From JBHJHP01 sp042219825 (GTDB taxonomy: Bacteria > Bacteroidota > Bacteroidia > Bacteroidales > UBA5342), in contig NZ_JBHJHQ010000004.1 in the NCBI RefSeq assembly GCF_042219825.1, positions 124,001 to 188,000 on the forward strand: a DNA stretch of 64,000 nucleotides. Direction: 5' to 3'. The position numbers and the translations under genes were made by a program. Below, piece after piece: positions 9,395 through 18,388 of the stretch. A model generated the notes under the pieces. It saw only the letters and a list, made by a program, of their open reading frames with translations, was not told where the DNA came from and did not search any database. Each line of letters starts with the position of its first letter. Position 1 is the first letter of the stretch.

Positions 9395-10663
9395 ATGAAA
9401 ATCACTTATTTCATTTTCTTTATTACCATTACTGCTGGTATTATAAGCTGTAGTAGTAGGAAGGAAAATATGAATTCTTTCTCATCGACTGATGATACGC
9501 TCATTATTTCATCTGTAAAGCATCAGGGAATTAATATATTTAGTATAGGTGCTTCTAAGCTTCCGTTTAGAGACAGCTCTGAATGGAAAAGTCTGGATTG
9601 GTTCAAAAGCTATCCTGATTATAAAATAAGTTATCCTGATAACATACAAGATTTAAAGCTTAGTTTCCGGAATGTGTTTTTTATTCCTTTTCGTTATTAT
9701 GACAAATCATCTAATAAGGTTATTATGCAAAAGAATAGAACATTAGCAGATCAACAGATAATAATTATTACAGGAAAGTTGGAAGGCAGAGAGGTGTTAA
9801 TTATAGACAGCAATAACAATAAAGATTTAAGAGACGATCCGATACGAACAATACATGAGTTTGACTGGCGACATAAGAAGAACCTTATCGATTGTACATT
9901 CAGTGTTGATTATGGTGATAAAGTCGTTGAAGATACTGGTTGGTTTCAAATAGGTTTGTATAAGCAAAATTTATATGAAGCCACAGCCCAGCATTTGCTT
10001 GCGGATATCTATATTGACGCTGAAAAGTATCAAATTGGCGTAATTGATGATAATACAACGTCATTTTGCTTTTTCAGTCCAATGTTAGGCGTTTTGGAAA
10101 GCAACGGAATAAAGAAAGATACACTGGCAAAAGATGAACGGATTGAGCTTGGTGAGTATTTGAGTCTTGGTGGGCAGTTTTACAAATTTCATAAATTATA
10201 CAGCGGTAGCGGTACAATTGTACTGACTAAAAATAGCAGACCTGATACTTTGACCGGAACGCAGAAAGGTATGTTAGCTGCGGATTTTAAAGTTAATACA
10301 ATGGAAGGAGAGCTGGTTTCCTCTGAGAATTTTAAAGGCAGATATTTATTGCTGATTAATGTTTCAGCATGCTGGTCACAAGTAAGCAGTTATCAATGTT
10401 ATAAGGACTTAACGGAAACATATAAAGATAAGTTTGATTATTTAGGCATTGATTATTCTCCCGTAACTCTTCGTCAGAATATTAAGGATTTAAAGCTAAG
10501 TGGTCAGTTTATTATAGCCGAAAATAATTCCATGATTCAAAAGACATACAGACCGGAGTATTGTTCCAGAACGTGCTTCCTGATTAATCCGGAAGGTCGC
10601 ATCGCTGACCGGTTTGAAATATTTGACTGGAAATCACATCTGGCCAATTTCTTTGAAAACTGA
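9395..10663 (+). CDS. Lipoprotein with degenerate redoxin-like C-terminal domain
   Basis: 422 residues. The N-terminus is a lipoprotein signal (AGIISCSSRKE, Cys lipobox). The middle part, residues about 35-285, is not recognised. The C-terminal 130 residues follow the thioredoxin/AhpC-TlpA fold: AADFKVNTMEGELVSSENFKGRYLLLINVSACW, then TYRPEYCSRTCFLINPEGRI. The usual WCxxC is replaced by SACW...YQC (Cys-x8-Cys), so ordinary thiol-disulfide chemistry is doubtful. It would be anchored in the periplasm or outer membrane. It stands alone between two copies of repeat A. Confidence 0.65.
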   Translation: MKITYFIFFITITAGIISCSSRKENMNSFSSTDDTLIISSVKHQGINIFSIGASKLPFRDSSEWKSLDWFKSYPDYKISYPDNIQDLKLSFRNVFFIPFRYYDKSSNKVIMQKNRTLADQQIIIITGKLEGREVLIIDSNNNKDLRDDPIRTIHEFDWRHKKNLIDCTFSVDYGDKVVEDTGWFQIGLYKQNLYEATAQHLLADIYIDAEKYQIGVIDDNTTSFCFFSPMLGVLESNGIKKDTLAKDERIELGEYLSLGGQFYKFHKLYSGSGTIVLTKNSRPDTLTGTQKGMLAADFKVNTMEGELVSSENFKGRYLLLINVSACWSQVSSYQCYKDLTETYKDKFDYLGIDYSPVTLRQNIKDLKLSGQFIIAENNSMIQKTYRPEYCSRTCFLINPEGRIADRFEIFDWKSHLANFFEN

Positions 10664-10676
10664 CAGCTAAATTTTG

Positions 10677-10890
10677 CGTGTGACTCTGATATGCTTTTAC
10701 CTGTGCAGCACAGAAATATCACCGACCTTGATTTACATTCACTTTGCTCATTCATCCGGGGCTACAAACATATCACATCTACGGGGGTTGTTGTCATCCT
10801 GCATTATTTAAATGCGGGTTGGCTGCACGAAAGTGTGCGGATTAAAGCGATGGAGATCTTACTATGTGAAAGGATCGGATAGGTTGAGAC
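10677..10890. repeat. Dispersed repeat family A, copy A5
   Basis: Starts like A3 (GATATGCTTTTACCT followed by CCTTGATTTACATTCACTTT) and stays similar through GGATTAAAGCGATGG, ending near 10890, earlier than A3 and A4. It lies between the redoxin-like lipoprotein and the promoter of the next gene. Confidence 0.65.
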
Positions 10891-10926
10891 TGTGATTAGT
10901 CCCGTCTCTAATATTCATACAACCTG

Positions 10927-10957
10927 TTTGCTTTTAAAGTTTTAATTGTTAATTTTA
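10927..10957 (+). promoter_or_regulatory. Promoter of the methyltransferase-rsgA unit
   Basis: TTTG (10927..10930), a 19-bp spacer and TAATTTTA (10950..10957) match the Bacteroidota housekeeping promoter. Sequence from CCTGTTTG through the spacer, and parts of the 150-nt leader (ATAACCA, ATGAAATTCA), is closely repeated before 14894 and partly before 19201. Confidence 0.6.
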
Positions 10958-11108
10958 ATGCGTTGATAACCAGACTGGAAAGCCTGTGATTAATTAAGTT
11001 GATGGAAAGTCAGTTTTTCATTTCAAAATGGATGATAAATTGGAATGAAATTCAACGTATTAATAGTTAGTTGAAAATGAACCGATACCGGGTAAAAAAA
11101 GAAATGAC

Positions 11109-11759
11109 ATGAATGATTTTTGGGAATCAATGTTTAAAAAGGAAAAAACAACATGGGGATTTGAACCATCTGATTCCGCTATTATATCAAAGGACTTCTT
11201 TCTGGAAAAAAATGCAAAGGAAATTCTGATTCCCGGAATTGGATATGGGAGAAATGCCAGGATATTCTGTGAGAACGGAATAAATATCACCGGAATAGAA
11301 ATATCGAAAACCGCAATTGATTTGGCTAAGAGCACGAACAAGCTCAATATAAAAATCCATGAAGGTTCGGTAACAGATATGCCCTTTGATACTAGCGTAT
11401 ATGATGGGATTTTTTGTTACGCCTTGATCCATCTTTTAAATCAAAACGAGAGAAGAAAGTTTTTAAAGGACTGTTTCCTTCAACTGAAGCCAAACGGATA
11501 TATGATTTTTACAGTTGTTTCAAAAAAGGCTTCGATGTATGGAAATGGAAAACAATTAAGTAAGGACAGATTTGAAATAATGAGGGGCGTTAGTGTATTC
11601 TTTTATGATTCAGGTTCTGTAAATAAAGAATTTGGAAAATATGGACTGGTAGAATTCTCAGAAATTGATGAGCCAATAAAACATATGGAGAATGAACCTC
11701 CATTAAAATGTATTTTAGTGAAATGTAAAAAAATGCCAGCGATTAAAACGCGGTCATAG
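11109..11759 (+). CDS. Class I SAM-dependent methyltransferase (small, TehB/thiopurine-like)
   Basis: 216 residues, soluble. It begins FWESMFKKEKTTWGFEPSDS, which is typical of small TehB/thiopurine-methyltransferase-like proteins. Motif I is ILIPGIGYGRNARIF, the beta-2 acidic residue is in ITGIEIS, and GSVTDMPFDTSVYDGIFCYALIHLL gives motifs II and III. LQLKPNGYMIFTVVS is the beta-5 region. The substrate is unknown; detoxification of a small molecule is a guess from the family. The rsgA gene starts 66 bp downstream on the same strand, so the two may be cotranscribed. Confidence 0.82.
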   Translation: MNDFWESMFKKEKTTWGFEPSDSAIISKDFFLEKNAKEILIPGIGYGRNARIFCENGINITGIEISKTAIDLAKSTNKLNIKIHEGSVTDMPFDTSVYDGIFCYALIHLLNQNERRKFLKDCFLQLKPNGYMIFTVVSKKASMYGNGKQLSKDRFEIMRGVSVFFYDSGSVNKEFGKYGLVEFSEIDEPIKHMENEPPLKCILVKCKKMPAIKTRS

Positions 11760-11825
11760 TGCATTCCACCAGAAACAGGATGATGCAATACCGCGGAAAC
11801 GGAATACTTTTTTTAATACTGAAAG

Positions 11826-12890
11826 ATGACACTTGAAGATTTAGGATATAATACCGAACTGGAAAATTATCGTGTAAAGAATCATCTTGATTCTTTTGAG
11901 GTAGGACGCGTCATTTCTGAGCATAAGGAACGGTATATTGTTAAAACAGCAGAAAAGGAATATGATAGCGAAATAATAGGTAATCTGAGGTTTACAGCGA
12001 ACAGTCGTTCTGATTTTCCTGCCGTGGGCGATTGGGTGGCTGTGTCGGAATACAATGACAGAAATGCACTGATTCATGCCATATTCCCAAGGAAAACAGT
12101 CATAGAAAGGCAGGCTGTAGGAAAGCAGGGAGAGAAACAAATCATCGCAACTAATATCGATCATGCCTTTATTGTTCAGGCCGTTGACCGTGATTTTAAC
12201 ATTAACCGGATAGAACGCTATCTGACTATTTGCTATACCTCAAATGTAAGCCCTGTTGTTATTCTCAGTAAAACAGACCTGATAGCTGAAGAAGAGCTCA
12301 AAGCATTAGTGACGGGTGTTAAGGAAAGAATAAAACAGGTTCCTGTAATAGCGCTCAGCAATGAAAATCAGAAAGGGCTAGATACAATCAAGGCGCGAAT
12401 TAAAAAAGGGGAAACGTATTGTCTTTTGGGTTCATCAGGCGTAGGAAAATCTACACTTTCCAACAATCTTGCAGGTAGGCAACAGATGAAAACGAATGCG
12501 ATCAGTAGCAGCACAAACAAGGGCAGACACGTTACAAGCCACCGTGAATTACTGCTTCTGGAAAATGGTGGTATTCTGATCGATAATCCAGGAATGAGAG
12601 AAGTTGGCGTGACAGATTCAACGCAGGGACTGGAAATCACCTTTGACGATATCATACGCCTGTCGAAAGATTGTAAATATAAGGACTGTACACACACCTC
12701 AGAAACGGGTTGTGCAATTATAGCGGCTGTTGAAAATGCGGAGATTGACAGATCATCGTACGAAAATTATCTGAGAATGGAACGGGAGAAAGCGCATTTT
12801 GAATCCACCGTTGCCGAAAAGCGTAAAAAGGCTAAGGAATTCGGGAAAATGATAAAGCAGTATAAAAAGAACAAGAATCATAGAACGTAA
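11826..12890 (+). CDS. rsgA: Ribosome small-subunit maturation GTPase RsgA
   Basis: 354 residues, normal length for RsgA/YjeQ. It shows the hallmark circularly permuted GTPase order: G4 SKTD (148-151) before G1 GSSGVGKST (202-210), then the TNKGRHVT switch and G3 DNPGMRE (253-259; most members have DTPG). An N-terminal OB fold holds FPAVGDWVAV, and a C-terminal zinc finger uses CKYKDCTHTSETGC. The protein binds 30S subunits late in assembly and releases RbfA. This is the only clearly core housekeeping gene on the left side of the window, sitting among accessory genes. Confidence 0.95.
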   Translation: MTLEDLGYNTELENYRVKNHLDSFEVGRVISEHKERYIVKTAEKEYDSEIIGNLRFTANSRSDFPAVGDWVAVSEYNDRNALIHAIFPRKTVIERQAVGKQGEKQIIATNIDHAFIVQAVDRDFNINRIERYLTICYTSNVSPVVILSKTDLIAEEELKALVTGVKERIKQVPVIALSNENQKGLDTIKARIKKGETYCLLGSSGVGKSTLSNNLAGRQQMKTNAISSSTNKGRHVTSHRELLLLENGGILIDNPGMREVGVTDSTQGLEITFDDIIRLSKDCKYKDCTHTSETGCAIIAAVENAEIDRSSYENYLRMEREKAHFESTVAEKRKKAKEFGKMIKQYKKNKNHRT

Positions 12891-13020
12891 ATATAAAGAT
12901 TTTCCTTTCGGTGGAGTAGATTGGCGGTTAACTAGCCGGGACTTCTTAATCATATGATTTATAATAATATCGCCACGCAAAATGCATACGGCACTTATTA
13001 ATCCCTCATATTACTTAACC

Positions 13021-14652
13021 ATGGCACTGTTAAAACAAAAAGAACACATTTTAGTTGCAATTTTTTCATTGTGTTTGTTGCTTATTCCGGTTACAGGCCA
13101 GTGTCAGTATACCTATGGTGTTATGACTTCTAAATCGGATTCTCTTAGTCATGAAATATGGACAGCTTATGGTGGCGGCTATGGTGCAGTAAACCTGGTT
13201 AGTGCAAATTGTGTTGATCCTAATTCGAATGTGTATGTTGTCGGCAGGATTTTTATAAATATGAGGTTTAATGACATTAATCTGCCCATGGGATTGTTTG
13301 TTACGAAGTATGATTCTCAGGGAGATCTTCAGTGGGGCCGCTCTTTGACAGGTGGAACTATGGTCATAAACGGTATTGCGGCAGACTCTGATGAAAATTG
13401 CTATGTCCTTGGTAAATTTTCCAAAGGTATCTACGCCGGTACTGAAGAATTATACAGTGAACACTTCTGGGACGTTTTTATGGCCAAATATGACAACACA
13501 GGTGAAATACTGTGGTTGAAAAGTGTATTGCAATATGAAGGCAGGATTGAGCCTTGTGATATATCAATTAATGAAAGATACAGGCACATTTATATTACCG
13601 GACTACAGGATTCAGCTTTGAGCATGAAATACAATTTTTCCAGAATATTTATTGCAAAGTTTGATATGGATAATGGGGAATTAATTAAAAAAGACTCGAT
13701 TGGATATTATTTCGGTTCACCTACTGCTTATGATAATGCAGGTTATGGTATTACAAATGATGGTTCTGACCTGTATATATCCGGCTCAATTAAAAACACG
13801 GATAGAATGGCGGATATCTATGTTGCAAAACTTGATACTGGCCTTAATATCATATGGGAAAAACAATTCGGTGATAATTATGACGGAAACTGGGGGTACG
13901 ATATCACCATGGATGATGATCATTGTCTGTATGTAACGGGTGGTTTTTCGGATACTGTGAATTTTGATAACCAGATGCTTGCTGCCAGGGATCTGTCTGA
14001 CCTGTTTGTTGCAAAACTAACGGATGCAGGCGATGTTTTATGGGCGAAAAGTGCCGGTTCCAACGGAGGCGGTTACAGGGGCGAAGATTTCGGATATTCC
14101 ATTGCTTATGATCATAAGAACAGCATTTATGTATCCGGTTATGTCGGAGCAAATGCCAGCTTTTCTGAGGGTTTAAATACATTATATCAGGGGCCATTTC
14201 TGATGAAAGTATCTAAAAGTGGAGATATCAGGTCCGCTGTTTCGTTTTACAGCATGTATGATTCAAATTACGAAAGGGGCGTTGGGTTTGTATCATGCGA
14301 CAAGAACTCCAATTTGTATTTTTCAACACATTTTATCGATACCTTACTTAGTGACAGAAGTACAGGCATGATGATGAATAGGATTGACGATAATCTGAAG
14401 ATATACTCCGATAATAACAGAGGACAGCTAAAGATAAGTTATGAAGCGAATGAAAGTGAAACGCTTTATTTAATGATTACTGACATCTATGGTCGAAACG
14501 TATATCGCTGCATCAGAAAAACGGTTACAGGAACAAATACCTTTAATCTGGATTTAAATGATTTTCAATCCGGAATTTATATCATATCGGTGGGTAAGAA
14601 TCACACCAGATGGTTAAGTAAGAAGTTTTATATTTGGAACAAAAAGCCTTAA
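13021..14652 (+). CDS. Exported beta-propeller (SBBP-like) protein with T9SS-type tail
   Basis: About 543 residues from the ATG at 13021, which directly precedes a signal peptide (LCLLLIPVTGQCQ); an upstream ATG at 12982 adds 13 unlikely residues. The body is a chain of repeats of the form D..N.YV.G.......LFVTKYDS.GDLQW / DVFMAKYDNTGEILW / DIYVAKLDTGLNIIWEKQFG, i.e. SBBP-type propeller blades. The last 75 residues (LYLMITDIYGRNVYRC... FQSGIYIISVG) look like a T9SS sorting domain lacking the usual YPNP start. Function unknown; probably a surface or secreted binding protein. The same architecture occurs at 45300-46862. Confidence 0.72.
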   Translation: MALLKQKEHILVAIFSLCLLLIPVTGQCQYTYGVMTSKSDSLSHEIWTAYGGGYGAVNLVSANCVDPNSNVYVVGRIFINMRFNDINLPMGLFVTKYDSQGDLQWGRSLTGGTMVINGIAADSDENCYVLGKFSKGIYAGTEELYSEHFWDVFMAKYDNTGEILWLKSVLQYEGRIEPCDISINERYRHIYITGLQDSALSMKYNFSRIFIAKFDMDNGELIKKDSIGYYFGSPTAYDNAGYGITNDGSDLYISGSIKNTDRMADIYVAKLDTGLNIIWEKQFGDNYDGNWGYDITMDDDHCLYVTGGFSDTVNFDNQMLAARDLSDLFVAKLTDAGDVLWAKSAGSNGGGYRGEDFGYSIAYDHKNSIYVSGYVGANASFSEGLNTLYQGPFLMKVSKSGDIRSAVSFYSMYDSNYERGVGFVSCDKNSNLYFSTHFIDTLLSDRSTGMMMNRIDDNLKIYSDNNRGQLKISYEANESETLYLMITDIYGRNVYRCIRKTVTGTNTFNLDLNDFQSGIYIISVGKNHTRWLSKKFYIWNKKP

Positions 14653-14703
14653 AGTGTTCATTGCTGTTGATACTTGTTACTTTTATTCTTAACAGTCAAC
14701 CTA

Positions 14704-14734
14704 TTTGTTTTTAAGTTATTATTCGTTATTTTTA
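14704..14734 (+). promoter_or_regulatory. Promoter of the DUF7151-like lipoprotein gene
   Basis: TTTG (14704..14707), 19 bp, TATTTTTA (14727..14734). The promoter and the following ATAACCAAACT and ATGAAATTCA leader blocks resemble those at 10927-11070. Confidence 0.55.
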
Positions 14735-14893
14735 GTGCCAATAACCAAACTACCTGTATGTAATTCAATAAAACTAATGAAATTCACTTAGTGTTCCGCA
14801 ACGTATGATAATACCTGATTAGTTTTGATTTATATGCTTGTTGTACAAAACATAATAAACTAAAGCTCACTTCAATTAACTAAATTCTAGAAA

Positions 14894-15613
14894 ATGAAAA
14901 TTAAATTTTTATTAAGCTTAGTAATATTTATAATATTACTGGGATGTAACAAAAGCGGTCTTGATGGCAGCAATTCTTTAATCGATTTTAAACGAGAACC
15001 GATAGGAGAGAATTGTTCATCTGGTGGATATAAAGTTAGTAGCGGAATTGACTTGAATGGAAACAATATTCTTGATGATGACGAGATTTTAACTGTTGAA
15101 TATATCTGTAATGGTGATGATGGAACCAATGGAACCAATGGTTATAACTCATTATTAAATATAATTCAAGAGCCGATAGGTGACTTTTGCTCCGCCGGAG
15201 GTTATAAAATTATGAGTGGAATTGATTATAACCAGAATAATATACTTGATAGTGTTGAGATTCAAAACATAGAATATGCATGTAATGGAGAGCCTCAAAA
15301 GTTAGAGTTTAAAAATTATGTATCATTAATTAGTCAAACAGGGACAAATAATCCAACATCAAAAGTTTTACAAAATACACTTGACATTAATATTAGTTGG
15401 ATCAGGTTGTCACTGGGAACATATGTTGGCACTTTAGATTCTCCAATCAATATAAACAAGACTATACTACTTTTTAGTACTCCAATGACTCATACTGGCG
15501 TTAGAGGACAAATTATTAGTGCAACCCAGGTAAGAATTCAGTTGCAGGCAGGCATCAATGCTTTTAGAGATAATTTTAGTAATTTATCATTTGAAATTCG
15601 CCAATTTGAGTGA
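14894..15613 (+). CDS. Lipoprotein with two DUF7151-like repeats
   Basis: 239 residues with a lipoprotein signal (IFIILLGCNKSG). Two consecutive repeats of about 50 residues carry EPIGENCSSGGYKVSSGIDLN...LDDDEI..VEYICNG and EPIGDFCSAGGYKIMSGIDYN...LDSVEI..IEYACNG. Each has two cysteines, a GG and a calcium-loop-like D.N.N..LD segment, which matches the DUF7151 pattern as I remember it. They are joined by GDDGTNGTNGYN, a collagen-like GxxG spacer. The C-terminal 100 residues are unassigned. It is probably a surface-exposed lipoprotein. Confidence 0.7.
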   Translation: MKIKFLLSLVIFIILLGCNKSGLDGSNSLIDFKREPIGENCSSGGYKVSSGIDLNGNNILDDDEILTVEYICNGDDGTNGTNGYNSLLNIIQEPIGDFCSAGGYKIMSGIDYNQNNILDSVEIQNIEYACNGEPQKLEFKNYVSLISQTGTNNPTSKVLQNTLDINISWIRLSLGTYVGTLDSPININKTILLFSTPMTHTGVRGQIISATQVRIQLQAGINAFRDNFSNLSFEIRQFE

Positions 15614-15643
15614 TTCAGATTAGATGATATTTTATTAGCTTGA

Positions 15644-15689
15644 GTTATTGAAATATGAAAAAGTTATTGAAATATGAAAAAGTTATTGA
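15644..15689 (+). repeat. 19-bp tandem duplication over a start codon
   Basis: The unit GTTATTGAAATATGAAAAA occurs at 15644 and 15663 with a partial third copy at 15682. Each full unit carries an ATG; because 19 is not a multiple of 3, only the second (15674) opens the lipoprotein frame, while the first (15655) starts a short out-of-frame peptide that overlaps it. Confidence 0.85.
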
Positions 15690-16159
15690 TTTACACCTAC
15701 ATAATTTGGGGAGTTACTATTATGAGTTCCTGCTCTGCTACAAAAAATCCAGGTTTAAGTAATATGGTAGCAATAATGCAGGTGGATGAACCTATTCCGG
15801 GAGTTTGCAACAATTCCAGAGTAATTGCTATCCTTCCGTTTTCTGGTAATGGACAAGTAGAAGCTCAGGGGCCAATGACCGACGAAGAAATCGAAGAACA
15901 ATTAAATGCCAGTGTCAATTTTTTACAGAATAAACCTGATTACAATGACAAAGGCATGGTTAATTTGATAATAAATTGTGAAGGTGAAATGGTTCGATGT
16001 CAAATAGATAATAAGACAAAAAGTCCTGAACTTGATGAGCAGATCGTTTCTGTATTTGCAAAATTGAAGAAATGGAAAGCAGGAACGGTTAACGGTGAGC
16101 CCGTTGACACATCAGTACTTTATAGCTTTAAAATTGAAAACGGTAAAATAGTTTTGTAA
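15674..16159 (+). CDS. Lipoprotein with TonB C-terminal-like domain
   Basis: 161 residues. The signal peptide ends in a lipobox (TIMSSCSATKN). The last 65 residues (NDKGMVNLIINCEGEMVRC ... VFAKLKKWKAGTVNGEPVDTSVLYSFKI) follow the TonB C-terminal fold: a strand-turn-strand starting after a G.V.....G.v..., a helix, then W.PG..NG.pV......f.i. Here the domain is tethered by lipid instead of the usual inner-membrane helix and proline-rich rod. It may act as a stand-alone ligand of a TonB-box partner or be a decayed relative. Its start overlaps the tandem duplication, which may alter translation. Confidence 0.65.
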   Translation: MKKLLIYTYIIWGVTIMSSCSATKNPGLSNMVAIMQVDEPIPGVCNNSRVIAILPFSGNGQVEAQGPMTDEEIEEQLNASVNFLQNKPDYNDKGMVNLIINCEGEMVRCQIDNKTKSPELDEQIVSVFAKLKKWKAGTVNGEPVDTSVLYSFKIENGKIVL

Positions 16160-16270
16160 TCTATATTAGAGCAGTTTTTTAATGCGCGGTTAAAGCGTAT
16201 GCCGAAAGATCGGAAAAATTCATGCCACCAAATTGAATGAACCATTTTGAACCAAATAATATTGTGACTT

Positions 16271-16855
16271 ATGTTAGATACCGGAATTAATATGGAAATT
16301 GTTCTGCTTATATTGGGGATTATTTTATTTTTGACTGTTGGGTATGTAAAATATAAATTTATTTATGATAAAATCAGAATTTCAAAATTAACAGGTGATG
16401 ATTTAAAGTTTGATGCGATTCGGCCGATATATAAAAAGCTGAAACGAGGAGAATTGCCGGAAGTAAAACAAATAATGAGGAAGGCAAAAGATTTAGAGTA
16501 CAGAATTTTGACATATGATGTGCTTAATACTTTTGATAAAAAGGATGTATTTCCGGATGAGTTGTTAAGCATTGAAAAATCTTCTGAAGGTTATTTAGCA
16601 AATTGGCTCAATATGCAATATGAATTTGGCGATATCCCGGATGAAATTGTTTATGAAAAGACAATTAGATTAAATAATGCCACTACTGTTCTGGTCTTTA
16701 AATTTAGGAAGTATTCATATAAGTGGATGATAGCTTATGTGGGTTATAAGTCATCTAAATTATACCCCTATTTGAAACCGGATTTTATTGGGAGTGATTT
16801 CATCTCTGAGATGGTTTCAAACCAGGAACTGGACAAGTATATGTGGAAAGAATAA
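16271..16855 (+). CDS. Membrane-anchored protein of unknown function
   Basis: 194 residues; not recognised. One hydrophobic segment near residues 8-27 (MEIVLLILGIILFLTVGYV) suggests a single N-terminal membrane helix with the rest cytoplasmic. The soluble part is charged and alpha/beta-like (KLKRGELPEVKQIMRKAKDLEYRI ... ILTYDVLNTFDKKDVFP). An ATG at 16292 is an equally good start. No operon partner is clear: 111 bp precede it and 100 bp follow. Confidence 0.6.
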   Translation: MLDTGINMEIVLLILGIILFLTVGYVKYKFIYDKIRISKLTGDDLKFDAIRPIYKKLKRGELPEVKQIMRKAKDLEYRILTYDVLNTFDKKDVFPDELLSIEKSSEGYLANWLNMQYEFGDIPDEIVYEKTIRLNNATTVLVFKFRKYSYKWMIAYVGYKSSKLYPYLKPDFIGSDFISEMVSNQELDKYMWKE

Positions 16856-16955
16856 GTGTTGACACACTATGTAAAATGCATTAAAAGTTTAATTTAAAGT
16901 AATCAGTTAGGGCACATCTTTTAACGCCTTCAAGTCTAACCAAATTTGCAGAATC

Positions 16956-18209
16956 ATGAAAAAAGTTCTGAAAATAAGTCTTTACACACTTTTTGGTATT
17001 ATTGTACTTGTTATTGGGGGTTCTTATGTTAGTTATCGTAATTTTTGGGCAGAGGATCCTCTGGTTCAGGTTGACTCCACGTATTTGTCCTATTATCATG
17101 AAACCTATAACGAATGTAGGGATGCCTTTGTGAGAAGTGTTGAAAATATCGAGACTGATTTTGACAGTGTGAAAACAGGAAAGATGTATGTCCCGGGAAG
17201 CGCAGATGATGATTTAACCATAGACTGGTGCTACATTCCGGCAAAAGGAGACAAGGAAAAACTGTTGATCCTGAATTCAGGATTGCATGGCATTGAAGGT
17301 TATACCGGAAGTGCCATACAAAGTATGTTTATCGATAAAATTCTGAAGCAGCAGTTGCCAGATAATATGGGAGTCCTGTTTTTACACGGACTGAATCCCT
17401 ATGGGTTTAAATACCACAGGAAGGTTACCGAAAACAATGTCGATCTAAACAGGAATTGCTTAGCTGAGGGGGAACCGTTTGATATAAAGAATGAGGGTTA
17501 CGCAGAAATGACTGATTTTTTAATGCCGTCAGAACCTGTTAATTACAACAGCCTGCATAACCGTTTTTTCCATCTTGTTTCAATTTACATGATACTGCAG
17601 AAGTCAATGCCTGTTTTGCGTCAGGCAGCGCTTCAGGGACAGTACGATTATAATAAAGGTATTTACTATGGCGGGAAAGACTACGAACCACAGGTTAAAT
17701 CACTCAAACCATTTTTAACCCAAAAGATTCAAAAGTATAAAATGGTACTTAATGTGGATTTGCATACCGGATACGGCGAAAGGGGTAAAATGCACCTGTT
17801 TATCGATAAACCAGATGATGAGGCAGTGGAGAAAGGGATAGAAACCATATTTAAAGGCTCGGAAATTGACTGGGGCAGCAGTGATGATTTTTATACGATC
17901 AATGGTGAATATATTACCTGGGTTAATAAACTGGTTCCTGATGTACTCTGTATTCCCATGTGTTTTGAGTATGGAACTCTGAATAGCCAGGAAACCTTTG
18001 GATCATTAAAATCAATTCAGATCATGATTCTGGAGAACGAGGGTGCGCACTATGGCTATAAAGACAAAAAAAATGAAACGGCTGTAAAGCACCTCTTTGA
18101 TGAGATGTATTTCCCCTCATCGCCTGCATGGAGATCGAAAGTAATGTCAGATTCATATACTAATATGGGTATGATGATGGAGAATTTTAAAAATTTCGAA
18201 GAGGATTAA
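16956..18209 (+). CDS. DUF2817 / M14-like zinc carboxypeptidase, membrane-anchored
   Basis: 417 residues with an N-terminal membrane helix (LYTLFGIIVLVIGGSYVSY). Zinc ligands of the M14/DUF2817 fold are visible: H111-G-I-E114 in SGLHGIEGYTGSA and a third His in VLNVDLHTGYGERGKMHLF. LHGLNPYGF and NVDLNRNC match the substrate-pocket Asn-Arg region. The fold predicts hydrolysis of a C-terminal amide or a related acyl bond in the periplasm, but natural substrates of the family are poorly known. It is monocistronic, with unrelated neighbours. Confidence 0.8.
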   Translation: MKKVLKISLYTLFGIIVLVIGGSYVSYRNFWAEDPLVQVDSTYLSYYHETYNECRDAFVRSVENIETDFDSVKTGKMYVPGSADDDLTIDWCYIPAKGDKEKLLILNSGLHGIEGYTGSAIQSMFIDKILKQQLPDNMGVLFLHGLNPYGFKYHRKVTENNVDLNRNCLAEGEPFDIKNEGYAEMTDFLMPSEPVNYNSLHNRFFHLVSIYMILQKSMPVLRQAALQGQYDYNKGIYYGGKDYEPQVKSLKPFLTQKIQKYKMVLNVDLHTGYGERGKMHLFIDKPDDEAVEKGIETIFKGSEIDWGSSDDFYTINGEYITWVNKLVPDVLCIPMCFEYGTLNSQETFGSLKSIQIMILENEGAHYGYKDKKNETAVKHLFDEMYFPSSPAWRSKVMSDSYTNMGMMMENFKNFEED

Positions 18210-18388
18210 TATTAAAAACAATTTTATATTTATATCTTGTCCCTAACTGACAGTACCGGAGATACTTTATATTGGTAAATAAACTAAGAACCTAAAAGTG
18301 AAGTCCCGTAGGGATGTCATATAAAAAATTAAGTTGAGTTTTTCTTTTAACCCTAATAAGATTGTTTCACATTTAATAATTTAGTGCT

